Below, in pieces: positions 1 to 10,973 of a DNA stretch of 64,000 nucleotides. The DNA lies in the NCBI GenBank assembly GCA_035582835.1, contig JAYKAV010002973.1, forward strand, positions 516,713 through 580,712. The letters run 5' to 3'. The stretch comes from Phoebastria nigripes. Lineage: Eukaryota; Chordata; Aves; Procellariiformes; Diomedeidae. The stretch's first letter is position 1. Every line of letters begins with the position of its first letter. The notes beneath the pieces were generated by a model, which worked only from the letters and a program-made list of their open reading frames with translations, made no database searches and was not told where the DNA came from. The position numbers and the translations under genes are program-made.

Positions 1-2
1 TG

Positions 3-557
3 CCCCATGCCACCGCCCGGAACACTATCCTGGGCCTTGAAAAGCAAGTGCTATGGCGACATGGCACCCCAGAAAGAATTGAGTCACACAACAGGACTCA
101 TTTCCAAAATACCCTCATAGACACCTGGGCCAAAAAGCATGGCATTGACTGGGTGTATCACATCCCCTATCATGCACCAGCCTCCAGGAAAATNGAANGA
201 TACAATGGACTGNTAAAGACTACNCTGAAAGCAATGGGTGGTGGGACATTCAAGCATTGGGATACACATTTAGCAAAAGCCACCTGGTTAGTCAACACCA
301 GGGGATCTTTCAANNGAGCTGGCCCTGCCCAATCAAAACTTTTACATACTGTAGATGGGGATAAAGTCCCTGTAGTGCACACAAAAAATATGGTGGGGAA
401 GACAGTCTGGGTTAGTCCTGCCTCAGGCAAGGGAAAACCCATTCATGGGATTGCTTTTACTCAAGGACCTGGGTGGACTTGGTGGGTAATGCGGAAGGAT
501 GGGGAAGTCCGATGTGTACCTCAAGGGGATTTGATTTTGGCTGAAAATAGCCAATGA
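3..557 (+). pseudogene. pol: ERV pol fragment: integrase core (3' part) and C-terminal domain
   Basis: The frame is open from the window edge to a TGA at 555-557, so this is the 3' end of a retroviral pol gene cut by the window. Numbering from the GTG at 48, residues about 1-60 match the second half of the integrase catalytic core. A Glu at residue 50 (bases 195-197) lies exactly 35 residues after residue 14, which is the D,D-35-E spacing of retroviral integrases. Residue 14, where the second catalytic Asp belongs, is His (CAC at 87-89), inside S-H-N-R-T-H-F. The copy is therefore expected to be catalytically dead. Residues about 115-165 (KTVWVSPASGKGKP and following, Trp-rich) fit the integrase C-terminal DNA-binding domain. 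Six N bases (194, 198, 213, 223, 314, 315) fall inside the frame. No envelope frame follows. Protease and RT would lie left of the window. Membership in an ERVL- or ERVK-like bird family is inferred. Confidence 0.85.
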
Positions 558-969
558 ACTGAATTGTATGATGTTAATTGCTATATAATACCGTATGCCA
601 TCACTTCTATGGTGGCTATAGGCCATATCAACAGTATTACAGTAAGAATCACGCAGATTAATGAAGAATGAACTTTGATGAAACCAAGCAAAGTGCAGCA
701 GTGATGGAACCAGAACTAGCTTCAGCATGCAACAATCCAACACCACACACCATCTCTCCTGCCCTGAAAGACTGCTATGACAGATGGACCCCAAAGTCAT
801 GGACTAAATGAACTCAACAGATGTTTTAGAGGGATGGCCCGTAGACTAAGGGAATGATATCTGTGTGTATATATCAAAAGACAGGAAAAGTGGTGGTGAT
901 TAATTAGAATGTATTGGAAAGCGTGAGACCGGGGCATGACGTAGATGTTATAGAATAAGGGGTGGATAC
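558..969 (+). mobile_element. ERV 3' tail between pol and LTR, no env
   Basis: About 410 bases separate the pol stop from the LTR. All frames are closed by stops and no envelope-like protein is visible, which fits an env-less ERV. A weak purine-rich stretch, GAATAAGGGGTGGA at about 953-966, sits where a polypurine tract would prime plus-strand synthesis just before the LTR. The long minus-strand ORF across 423-800 is an antisense shadow. Confidence 0.6.
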
Positions 970-1556
970 TGGTACCAGGAGTGGTTTAACCCCAGTCAGC
1001 AACTAAGCACCACACAAACACTCGCTTACTCCCCCCACCTCCGGTAGGATGGGGGAGAGAATTGGAAGGGTAAAAGTGAGAAAACTCATGGGTTGAGATA
1101 AGAACATTTTAATAATTAAAATAAAATAAAGTAAAATAGTAGTAGTAGCAGCAATAATAATAATAATAATAATAATGATAATAATAGACTATATAAAGCA
1201 AGTAATGCACGATGCAATTGCTTACCACCCACTGACTGATGACCAGCCAGTCCCCCAGCAGCAATTGCTGCCCCCTGGCCAACTCCCCCCAGCTTATATA
1301 CTGAGCATGACATCATATGGTATGGAATACCCTGTTGGCCAGTTTGGGTCAGCTGTCCTGGCTACACTCCCTCCCAGTGTCTTGTGCACCTGGCAGAGCA
1401 TGGGAAGCTGAAAAATCCTTGACTACTGCAAGCACTACTTAGCAACAACTAAAACATTAGTGTGTTATCAATATTTTTCTCATATTAAATCCAAACCACA
1501 GCACTATACCAGCTACTAGGAAGCAAATTAACTCTATCCCAGCCAAAACCAGGACA
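970..1556 (-). mobile_element. ERV LTR in reverse orientation to the adjacent pol
   Basis: This segment aligns by eye along its whole length with the solo LTR at 13938-14515. Both share the AAACCCCAGTCAGCAACTAAGCAC-like start, the block AAAACTCATGGGTTGAGATAA, a TATATA/TGACATCA promoter block and the CCAGGACA end. Read on the minus strand the order is functional: TGTCCTGG start, TATA box (about 1294-1300), then ATTAAA and a U5 ending in GGTTAAACCAC. The LTR therefore points left while the pol fragment beside it points right. The U5 end at about 977-983 has lost its terminal TG/CA. No target duplication is evident around 970/1556. A TAA/TAG microsatellite interrupts the stretch between the TATA box and the poly(A) signal. 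Confidence 0.85.
1139..1188. repeat. Trinucleotide microsatellite (TAG/TAA)n inside the LTR
   Basis: A run of TAG, CAG and then about ten TAA/TGA triplets lies within the reversed LTR. The sister copy at 13938-14515 lacks it, so the expansion happened after the copies separated. Confidence 0.9.
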
Positions 1557-4500
1557 CACATATATCTGAGAAAAGATGATTACATGTTTTATAAAACATC
1601 TTATAGTTTCATTTCTTTTTTAAGAATCAGTTGCAATACCAGTAAACATTCAAAAGTAAGAACCATGGCTTAGCCAATGGTCTGTATATAGAACCAAAAG
1701 CCTGCATTCATAAAAGTTTTACCATATGTAAAGTTTGAAGATCCAGTTTTAGTCCTTCCTGTTCCTATGTGATCCCCACTGATACTCAGCATGCAGCACT
1801 CATGTCATACATTGAAGAAGATATTTACTTTTGGGAGATATAAGATTGCCTTTAGAAAACTCATTACACAATCATAACCTAAATGTTTTTATTAAATCCA
1901 CCTTTGTATTTTACCTTAATTATAGTAATTATAAAATAGAATAATTCTTGATGAAAACACTTTATTTTCTTATTGTTTAGCCTATTCTGCTATATTTATG
2001 TTTCATTTCTAGATCTACTGATTAATGCATCTTTTTCTGAATATTGATCTGAATTTCTGCATTGTTAGCATCACATATTTTGTCAGTGTTTCTGAAAAGC
2101 CTTACTTATCCTTTTGATTAGAATTTTTATCTTCCTGTACTTGATATTCCACTCCTTAGTTGCTTATTTGTGAAGTTTAATAAGACATCATTTAAGATAA
2201 AATTAAGGAGACTAATAAAAATAATTAAGTCAATGAAAGTTACTTTTCAAAATTTAGCTAGAATCTATGTCAATGTAATCTGCTATTAGTTCAAAACAAT
2301 CATAAGTTTTATAAACTAACAATATAGTAATATCTGTCCCTTTAATTTGCATTATAAAAATATTATGATGCAATGTTTAAAGGTTAGATTCAGCTGATGA
2401 AATGTAATGATCTGCATCTTAGCTAAACAACAGAGTTTTTCCATATATCAGTTAAAGAAACAGACATCTCTAGAACACCATTGGCCTCAATATGAAGTAA
2501 AATGTCTTAAATTTCAGATAAAGTATAAACGACAAGTGCTTACTTCTGTCCATTGTGCATATAATCTAATCATTTGCTAATACATAAATGTCTGCATGAA
2601 CAATATCTAAAATTAAAATGAAATTAATAACACATAATTATCTGATTACATATATTATAGAGACCAAAAAATAAGCAGTCTGCTCATGAATGCAAAGGAC
2701 TTCAGTTTTTAATTTATTTTGCCACAGTAATTCTGATATTAAGGTCTTAGCTTTCTAACTCTGTTTCTTACTAATCATGCAACCTAGATTGCTCTACAAA
2801 TCTCTACCCAACAGGATGCATTTTTTTGGTCTGACAGCTCCAAAGACAACTCTGGAGGGCAGTACAGTTGTTCTTGTCCAGCTATTCTGGCTTCCTGGCA
2901 AACTGATAAGTAGAAGGAAGACAGATGATGATGATGTATGCTAAGACCTTCCTTTACTAATGTGCTTGCTGCTCTGACTGTCCCCTTGACAAGTCTTTTT
3001 ATATGACTATCAATTAACTTAAAACAAGTAGGTTTTTAATTATTTAGAAATTAATAAAGGGAAAACATAGTGTCACTCCTTTGAGAGCAATCAATTGATG
3101 TTCCCCCCCACCCCACCCTTTCTCATAGCGGCCTGTGCATAGTGTCTTTCTCTGAGGACCAGCTTAGAAATAAGTCATAAAACTCGTGATTTGCTTCTCG
3201 TTAAATTAAGAAAAGCACAACTGAAAGTCATTTTTGTGTATCAGTGACTTATTTCACAATGTTTGTAATTAAGATATCAACTCCTCAGAAAAAATCCCTC
3301 TAGAGCGTTCATCACAGTGACATCCCATTCCAGAGAGAAACCTGCAATTAGACTCCCATCAATAAGGAGTGAATTCATGTGAGTTAGCATTAAGCAAAAA
3401 TATTAGGCTTGAGTTAAAGGAGAAAACCATAAACTCTGAGTTAGTAGTAGTTATAATATCACTGGAAATGGCAACCTCAGCAAGACACCACCTCTGTCCT
3501 TAAATCATTATGGCCTACCTGCCTGTGTAAGGACGCTTGCTATGACCATCAGAGATCAACNGATGTTTGTGTTTCATCTCAGTGATTTTTGCAAGACAGT
3601 GTGAAGATAGAGACAATGCCATTATTTGTCAGAATGAACCTAGAATCCCCANGACTAAATTAAGTGTTACTTCTGCATGACGGATGCTGTTTCTATGAGG
3701 ACATTATGACACAGGAAAGTAGCTTATGCAGTTTCAGCTAGTGAGCTGAATTGTGGACAATTTCAAAAGACCTATGTTCAAGGTAGCTTTCACTACTTTG
3801 AAAGTAAAATAAGCTACCTCAGTCTTAGTGAACTCAAAGTGTGCACACTTGGGAAACGAGTTCAGAAAATTTAGCAGCATATTAGCATCCTGGCTTATTA
3901 AGCATTTTTCATTTAGCTAATCCATGAATGATTGAGATTCAATGAATTCAGTCAGGTGGCTGAATCATCAGTTTCTCTACTAAAAGTTGATGAAGACCAT
4001 GATGAGAGAACTGATCTATTGCTCCTTAGTTTCTCTGGAAACACAAGCTGTAAAAGTGACCTCCTTTAGCTGTGAGGTAGTTGGCTGTGCTGTTGCTAAG
4101 CCAGTCACAGATTTGACAACATATTACATTGATGCAAAGGAGGAGAAATTAATCAATCAAATACGTCTAAGCTAATTTCCCTGTGCTGCCTTAATAGTTA
4201 ACAGAATAAATGAGAGGGTGTATTTCCAGGACATAATTAATCTTCCCTTAATGTAGACATCTAAAATAGTTCAGATGAATTTTGCCCGATATGTGTCCAT
4301 TTCTGCCTTTTTAATCTGAAATAAAATTAGAAAGACTAGCTTGTCTACAACACTGGTGCTTAAGGACACGTAACTGATCTCTAATGTTAATTATAAATCT
4401 TACAGTTTCAAATTGTTTTTTTTCTGTACCGTCAACAGAATAATAGAATACTTCAGTTTCTATGAAGATGTCTCTATTTCTTACATATCTTCTAGATAAA

Positions 4501-7500
4501 GAACATATTTTTCTACTTTGGATTATATTCTGAAATGATGAAATATATAGTAAATTATAATTTTATTTTATTATTATTTTGTTTTTCTTGTTAGAGCTTT
4601 TAATATAGCAATAATACTTCAATTGATGGCCAGTTTTCCAAAACAATAGCTCTGAGTTGTTTCTAAGAAATGTGTGGCTTTCCAGTAACAACTTTCGAAT
4701 TTCAGATTCACACAAGAGAAAGAAGAAACATTCTTTCTTTCCAATTGAGCTTTCAGTAGTAGTTACTAGTTTAAAATACATTTTTTAGAAATAATGACAA
4801 AATCTAAACATGCACCCAAATCGAAAGCTTAGAACTTCTCTTGAGAAAATAGTTTTAAAAACAATGCTGGAAGCACAACATCTCTGATGACCTCACTTTC
4901 CAATAAGAGATGAGAACATTTAGATGATGCCAAATGGATTTATGTCTTTTTATCAAGCTAGCAAAAAGAGGGTTAACGTAACCCAAATATATTGTTTACT
5001 TGTGGCAAATCAGTTTGGTCTTCTATATTTCATTTATGGAAATCTTTACTTCAATTACAGGAGTCTCATTGGCTTTCTTCTAATTTTTTATAATACATAC
5101 ACAATTGGTATAAGGATCCTCAAAGTTGAAAATGTATTACTAAGCAAACATAATTCCTCATTCTCTGCATAAGAACAGCAAAGATCGGGTATCACACTAG
5201 TTTTACACACTGTATGTTTCTAAAGCTATGTTGGGTAACAGAATAAATAAAGAAGTCCTTGTTTTCAGACCAACTGCTGAATGAAGCTGTTGTATGAAAC
5301 TATATGAAACAAATAATATTGTATTGTACACTCTATTACCATGGTGAGTTTGCTCAGAATGTGGTTTCCTTTTCAATTCAGCAATAAGGCTAGATTTATA
5401 TTCATTCTCATTAGAGGAATATTGCAGGTAAACTTAACTGGGGAGTGGTTCATAAGATAATTTCTGTGTTTAAAAAAAGTCTGGCTTTCCATATTTATAC
5501 ACAAATTCAGTTAAAAGATTAAAGACATCAGAAATGACCACCAAAAAGATAAACACTGATATCAGTCAGCATACTAAAGCCTGAAAATGTTGATTTTTGC
5601 AAATATTTAGCAATGCAATGTTCTTGAGATTGAATCTTGAACAGATGTTAAAAGGAAATTTTTGTGTGATGAAATTCTGATCAAGACTATTCAATTACAG
5701 AGCAATACAAATTGGAATGATTCTGTGAAGTCTCATTATATCTTGAATAATGCCAACATGAAAACTAAATACTTCTGACTTTTGATCCTGCATTCATTGC
5801 TAGCGGACATTAATCACACTCATAGTATTTTTGTTTACTTGACTTGGAACATGATCAGTTGTAACACTTGAACACAATAATGGATTAAGGACAGATTTAA
5901 AACTAGTCTTCCTGCTACACGCTTAAGGAAGATTTGATTATTTTATTGTGTTTAAACCTATTTTCTGCTCTAAGTACCTCACCAAAAAATTGTATTTTTA
6001 ATGAAAAATTCATGAATACTCCCACAAAATGTTCTTATAAATACATATCTGATTTTATAAGGCATAAGTCTATTTACTGTAACAAATTATATGTTATTCA
6101 ACTCTCACAGTATAGTTACATATATATATAGTTACATATGTTCCTATAAACTGGACTGAGATTGTGTGGGTTTCCATTTTCAGTTAGAGCTAGATGAAAT
6201 CAAAATGTCTGCAGCACAAGAGTTCCAACATTTAACTTCAGTTTTGCCCTACATCATAAAAAAATAATATCTTTTGTTTCTACATTCCCTATTGAGATAT
6301 TTAAACACTGACACTCAGTGTTTCATTTTAATGTATTGATTTTAAATGGTCTTTTTTAGTATTAAACTGCACCTGAAAACTTTTATAATTTCTTGCAGAA
6401 GTTTGGTTAAGATTATTTGAATTAATATCACATAACTTTAGACATTTGTAATCTAAATATTTCCCTCTAAGCTCAGTATATGGACTCTCTAAAACCAGTG
6501 GTGAGAAATAAATACTTNAGAGTGTAACATTACATGCGTTTTAAACTTCTACTTAAGATTACATGAATCATGTCTTAGACACACCTGTTTCTCTCCATTG
6601 ACTGTAGAAAGAATATATGTAACTAGCTGTGACAGAGATGTCTACACTTCAGACATTTGCATTCAGCCAGGTGGATCCCTCTGTCCTTCTTTGTCTCTTT
6701 GGACTAGGTGAGATTCTGTTTTTTTTAATGGTATTTTATATTTATACAACCCTGAGAATACACTCAGTTTACTCAGAAAGAAAGGAGATCAAGAAATCAT
6801 AGGACATGCAGTAAATATACCTTTTCACGGGAAATTTAGAAAGCTCCTTTCTTGATGCTTTTTTACTCCTGTCTGATGAATGGCAATTTCAAATGAAGAA
6901 GGATGAAAAGGTTGAGGAAAAGTTGCAGGTAAAATAGTTTTCTCCTGTGTCTCTTGATCTTCATTAGGTGAATCCAGAAGTCGTACTCCATAACACAGAT
7001 AAATATTCCAACAGTTTAGTTTTCAAATTTTGGTTAAAAAAAATCAAATTGTTTAATTCTTATTTCAGACTTGCATTTAACCTTTTAAAGCGCTAATCTT
7101 TTAAAGGATACCTTAAATAATATTTTCAAAAAAAAACTTTCTTCAGCTGAGAAAAACAATTTCCACATTTTTACAATATAAGAAGTTATATCTCTTAAAG
7201 TTTCTTTTGTTTTAATGAGAAGAGTAATTTAAACTCTTCCTTTCTTAAAANATCATGATTTAGGTGAAATCCTTAATTATATTATTATTGTTATGTTATT
7301 GTTATATTTTTCTGACTCAGGCCATAACTCTATGCAAGACTGAAGTTAACGGCAGCTGACCATTTACTAGACGGAAGGATATAGTCTCAATGAAAACAGA
7401 GGGTAGTAGGAGGGCCAGAAGCGCCTCTTTTTTGTTATCATCACAACAGTCAATAAAAAGGGTACCATGGTACAAGCCTGCCACCAAGGACAGGCCTCCA

Positions 7501-10240
7501 TATAGGACCACAGTTCTTCTGCATATAACACATAAAAATGAAGAGACAAGACAGCCAAAGACAGCCAGCTGGGACTGGAAAAGACAATAGAAGTGCAAAT
7601 GGGAGAGAACAATCAAAGAGACAAACTGAAACACCCTTAGATTTCTTGTGCCTTCTCTCTAGCAGATCTATATGTACCCTCTATTTTAAAATACAAACCT
7701 TTTTGATGTAATTTGTGACCTCCATTCTGTTAATTAGCTTAATTTATGATATCATGAGTGGAATGAGACCTATTATTGAGCAAAGAAATAACATATACGT
7801 ACATGAACACTAGAGCTGTGTTCCTATAGAAAAATATAAAAAATGAAACATTCACTTGGTTCTTCCGGATTGTAATAATCATCCAGAAATTTGAAGATCT
7901 CTTTTAATCATTTGAGCATTTGTTGCTGTTTTCAGCAGAAATTATTCTGCAAGCAAAACCAAAAAGCATACTTGTGTCAGGTTTATGTTCTTAAAACTGC
8001 ATTAATCCTTATTTGCCTGATGATATGAATTGTTGTCAACATGGTGATCATACTTCGAGACCCTGTGTACCATGAATAATTCTAAGATACAGAGAAGATA
8101 TTTTAGTTGTTCAGTCTTAATTCTAATTGTGAAGCAAAATGGAGAGCTGTTGACTCTTTTTTTGTGGTTACTATTGTTTTTAAAGCAGATTTCTTCTGAG
8201 AGAAATTATATAGCAAAATAATTTTAAGGAAAAACAAAACCACTTTCTCTCTAGGTTTTAAAGAGATTAATAATATTGAGTAGATGAGGTGAAGATCTTT
8301 TGGTTTCCTGGGCTTTTTTTCAATTACTAAAATTTTTGAAGCATCACATAAAAATATATATTAAAAAGATAACATTTCTAACAGTGTTTTATTTGAAGTT
8401 TTTAAGCCTTTTAGAGAAATCAACATTTTCTATTACAGTCTTTATGGATTTTATACATTAAAGCAGCTCAGATAAAATTTATTAGAAAATTTCCCATGGT
8501 GAGTGGGGATACTAGGGGAAAGACTCAGCCTTTCTTTGCCCAGCTTTACAATTACTTTAGGTGAAGAAAATGATCTTTGTTTCATGTCATAGGAAGTAGT
8601 ATTTCAGAGATAAATGTGCTGAGGATACTTGGCTGGCTAGAGTTTGGGAAAACAGAGAGAAAGACAGGGAGAAGTGACTAGCTAACCAAGGAAGTCAGCT
8701 GGAAGAAAGGAAAAATTGGCTCAACCTTCTCCACNTTTACACCAATGACACAACTCTGATTAATCTCCCAGGAACCAGCTGGGTGAAGAGTTTTTCACTG
8801 TCCTATGTAAGACTTGCAGGGGTTTAATCCACAACATTATAAATACTGTGGTAAAGCACTGCAATTTTCCTCCTGAGATATAGCCTTTGGGAGAATACAA
8901 CTGTAAACTTTGCTGCTCCAGAAAGTCTGATCAGTCAGTTGTCACTCTCTGTCTGACTGTGCTTTGTAAACAGCTGGACTTCTTTCTCCTAAGGCTTATA
9001 TATTGCTTTTTATCTCACAGAACCAATCTCAAAGCTTGAATAAATTCAAAAGTACTGTAAATGTAATACTAAAGATCACAATTTTAATGTATGAATTTTG
9101 ATGTAGCGATATTCTCTGGAGATACTCTACACCCTGATAAGGACTTATGCAGAGAATCTTTTGCTCCCATCCTCTACATCCCCAGGCCTGTTTTTCTGTA
9201 CATGGTGAAATTGTTTTAAATATTTTTATTACACACCAGCTTAACACCCANGTTATGTAGCAGAAACNTTTTTTTTTTTAAACTCAGAGGAATGAATAAC
9301 AAACATCTCCCTCATGTTATTTCTACATGTCCAAACAAATCAGGGGGGATATAGTTCAAGTGTGACTGGCAGTATATTTAATTCTTACCATGCAGCTGAG
9401 GACTCTGATGCTATAACATCTGTGTGATCATTTACAATTGGTCTTCTCAAGTTTAAACGTTCCAAACACCAACTGCAAGCCATTGGTTTAAAGAAGACAA
9501 ATGGACTAACAAATAAATAAATCCTAGGACATATCTTCTTCTTTCCAGTATACAATTTATCAACACATAACGTCATACTGGTTTTAGACATAAAAGTATA
9601 ATCTTTAATAGCACAGTAGTAAGAAATTAAACCACCCCTCTCTCAAGAAGACAAACAAAGGTCTGTGTCACTGTAAAAATATTAAACTAGAAAATTCCAA
9701 CATTAATTGTTCATGGGATTTTTTTGCAAAACAATAATTTGGTGTAATCTAATTGCTTTATTTTGAAAATTTGCTAAATGTGTTTCCATATCCTTATTAT
9801 CTGTAGTTTTGATGCAGCAGGGTAACTCCTGATGTCTAAGCTCCGGATGTCTAAGTTAGAAGGAGCATAACTTTCCATCTCCAAAATAGTTTGCAAAGCA
9901 CATTGCTCTAGNGAGAGCAGTGGGGTCCCTCACTGCATGGTTTTCCATTAGGTAGGAGGATGAGGGATTCTTTGAACAAACTGTCATGAAACTGAGTTAA
10001 GCTTTCAGATAAGCTGCAGAACAGTGCTTTGAAGGTTTCACCATAACTGACACATTTTGCAAAACATTTTGCTTTGAGCAAAATAACTTTTTCTCCTGGT
10101 GCTTTAAACATCATAATGAAACTTTTAAACAGCCCTGAGAGGTTTAGATGGTAGTTTGTAAGACTGTCTGAACACTCTGGTAATATTAAAGCTTTCCTCT
10201 GGTCTGACTGATTTACTAGCTCAGTTCCCATTCCCCATTA
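1557..10240. other. AT-rich DNA, no gene recognised
   Basis: No coding frame, RNA gene or clear repeat is recognised in this 8.7-kb stretch. It is AT-rich with many short A and T runs. The one compositional change is about 7317-7640, which is less AT-rich and open for 105 residues on the minus strand. That frame predicts a hydrophobic peptide I cannot assign, and it has an overlapping open frame on the other strand, so I do not call it a gene. A short C-rich tract lies at 3103-3117. Confidence 0.6.
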
Positions 10241-10973
10241 TGCACCTGGGTCAGGGCAACCCCCATTATCAATACAGGCTGGGGGATGAAGGGATTGAGA
10301 GCAGCCCTTTGGAGAAGGACTTGGGGGTACTGGTGGATGAAAAGCTGGACGTGAGCCANCAATGTGCGCTCGCAGCCCAGAAGGCCAACCGTATCCTGGG
10401 CTGCATCCAAAGAAGCGTGGCCAGCAGGTCGAGGGAGGTGATTCTGCCCCTCTCCTCTGCTCTGGTGAGACCCCACCTGGAGCACTGCGTCCAGCTCTGG
10501 AGCCCTCAGCACAAGAAAGACATGGACCTGTTGGAGCGGGTCCAGAGGAGGGTCACAAAAATGATCAGGGGGATGGAACGCCTCTCCTCTGAAGNAAGGC
10601 TGAGAGAGTTGGGGTTGTTCAGCCNNGAGAAGAGAAGGCTTTNGNGAGACCTTATTGCAGCCTATCAGGCAAACTTTTTAGCAGGGCCTGTTGCGACAGG
10701 ACAAGGGGGAATGGTTTTAAACTAAAAGAGGGTAGATTTAGACGAGATATAAGGAAGGAATTTTTTACGCTGAGGGTGCTGAAACACTGGCACAAGTTGC
10801 CCAGAGGGGTGGTAGATGCCCCATCCCTGGAAACATTCAAGGTCAGGTTGGATGAGGCTCAGGACAAGCAACCTGAGCTAGTTGAAGATGTCCCTGCCCA
10901 TGGCAGGGGGGTTGGACTAGATGACTTTTAAAGGTCCCTTCCAACCGAAACTATTTTATGATTCTATGATTAT
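10241..10973 (+). mobile_element. CR1 LINE, 5'-truncated, 3' end intact
   Basis: The element starts abruptly at CACCTGGGTCAGGGCAACC and runs to a TTATGATTCTATGATTAT tail, the short-repeat 3' end of CR1. The first 480 bases encode the C-terminal end of the CR1 reverse-transcriptase protein in one frame (10240-10725): [50 protein letters not shown] and LRELGLFS are all visible. The palm with the catalytic Asp pair is missing because of 5' truncation. Around 10665-10680 about 30-40 bases seem to be missing compared with sister copies, which shifts the frame. N bases at 10359, 10595, 10625-10626 and 10643-10645 lie in the frame. It belongs to the same subfamily as the copy at 23717-24708, judged by the shared 3' end. 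It is dead as an autonomous element. Confidence 0.93.

Noticed and set aside
423..800. 125-codon minus-strand ORF over the ERV tail
   Set aside because: Antisense to the end of pol and its non-coding tail; no protein family features.
7317..7634. 105-codon minus-strand ORF, hydrophobic
   Set aside because: Overlapping open frames on both strands, no domain, no splice or promoter context; composition explains it.
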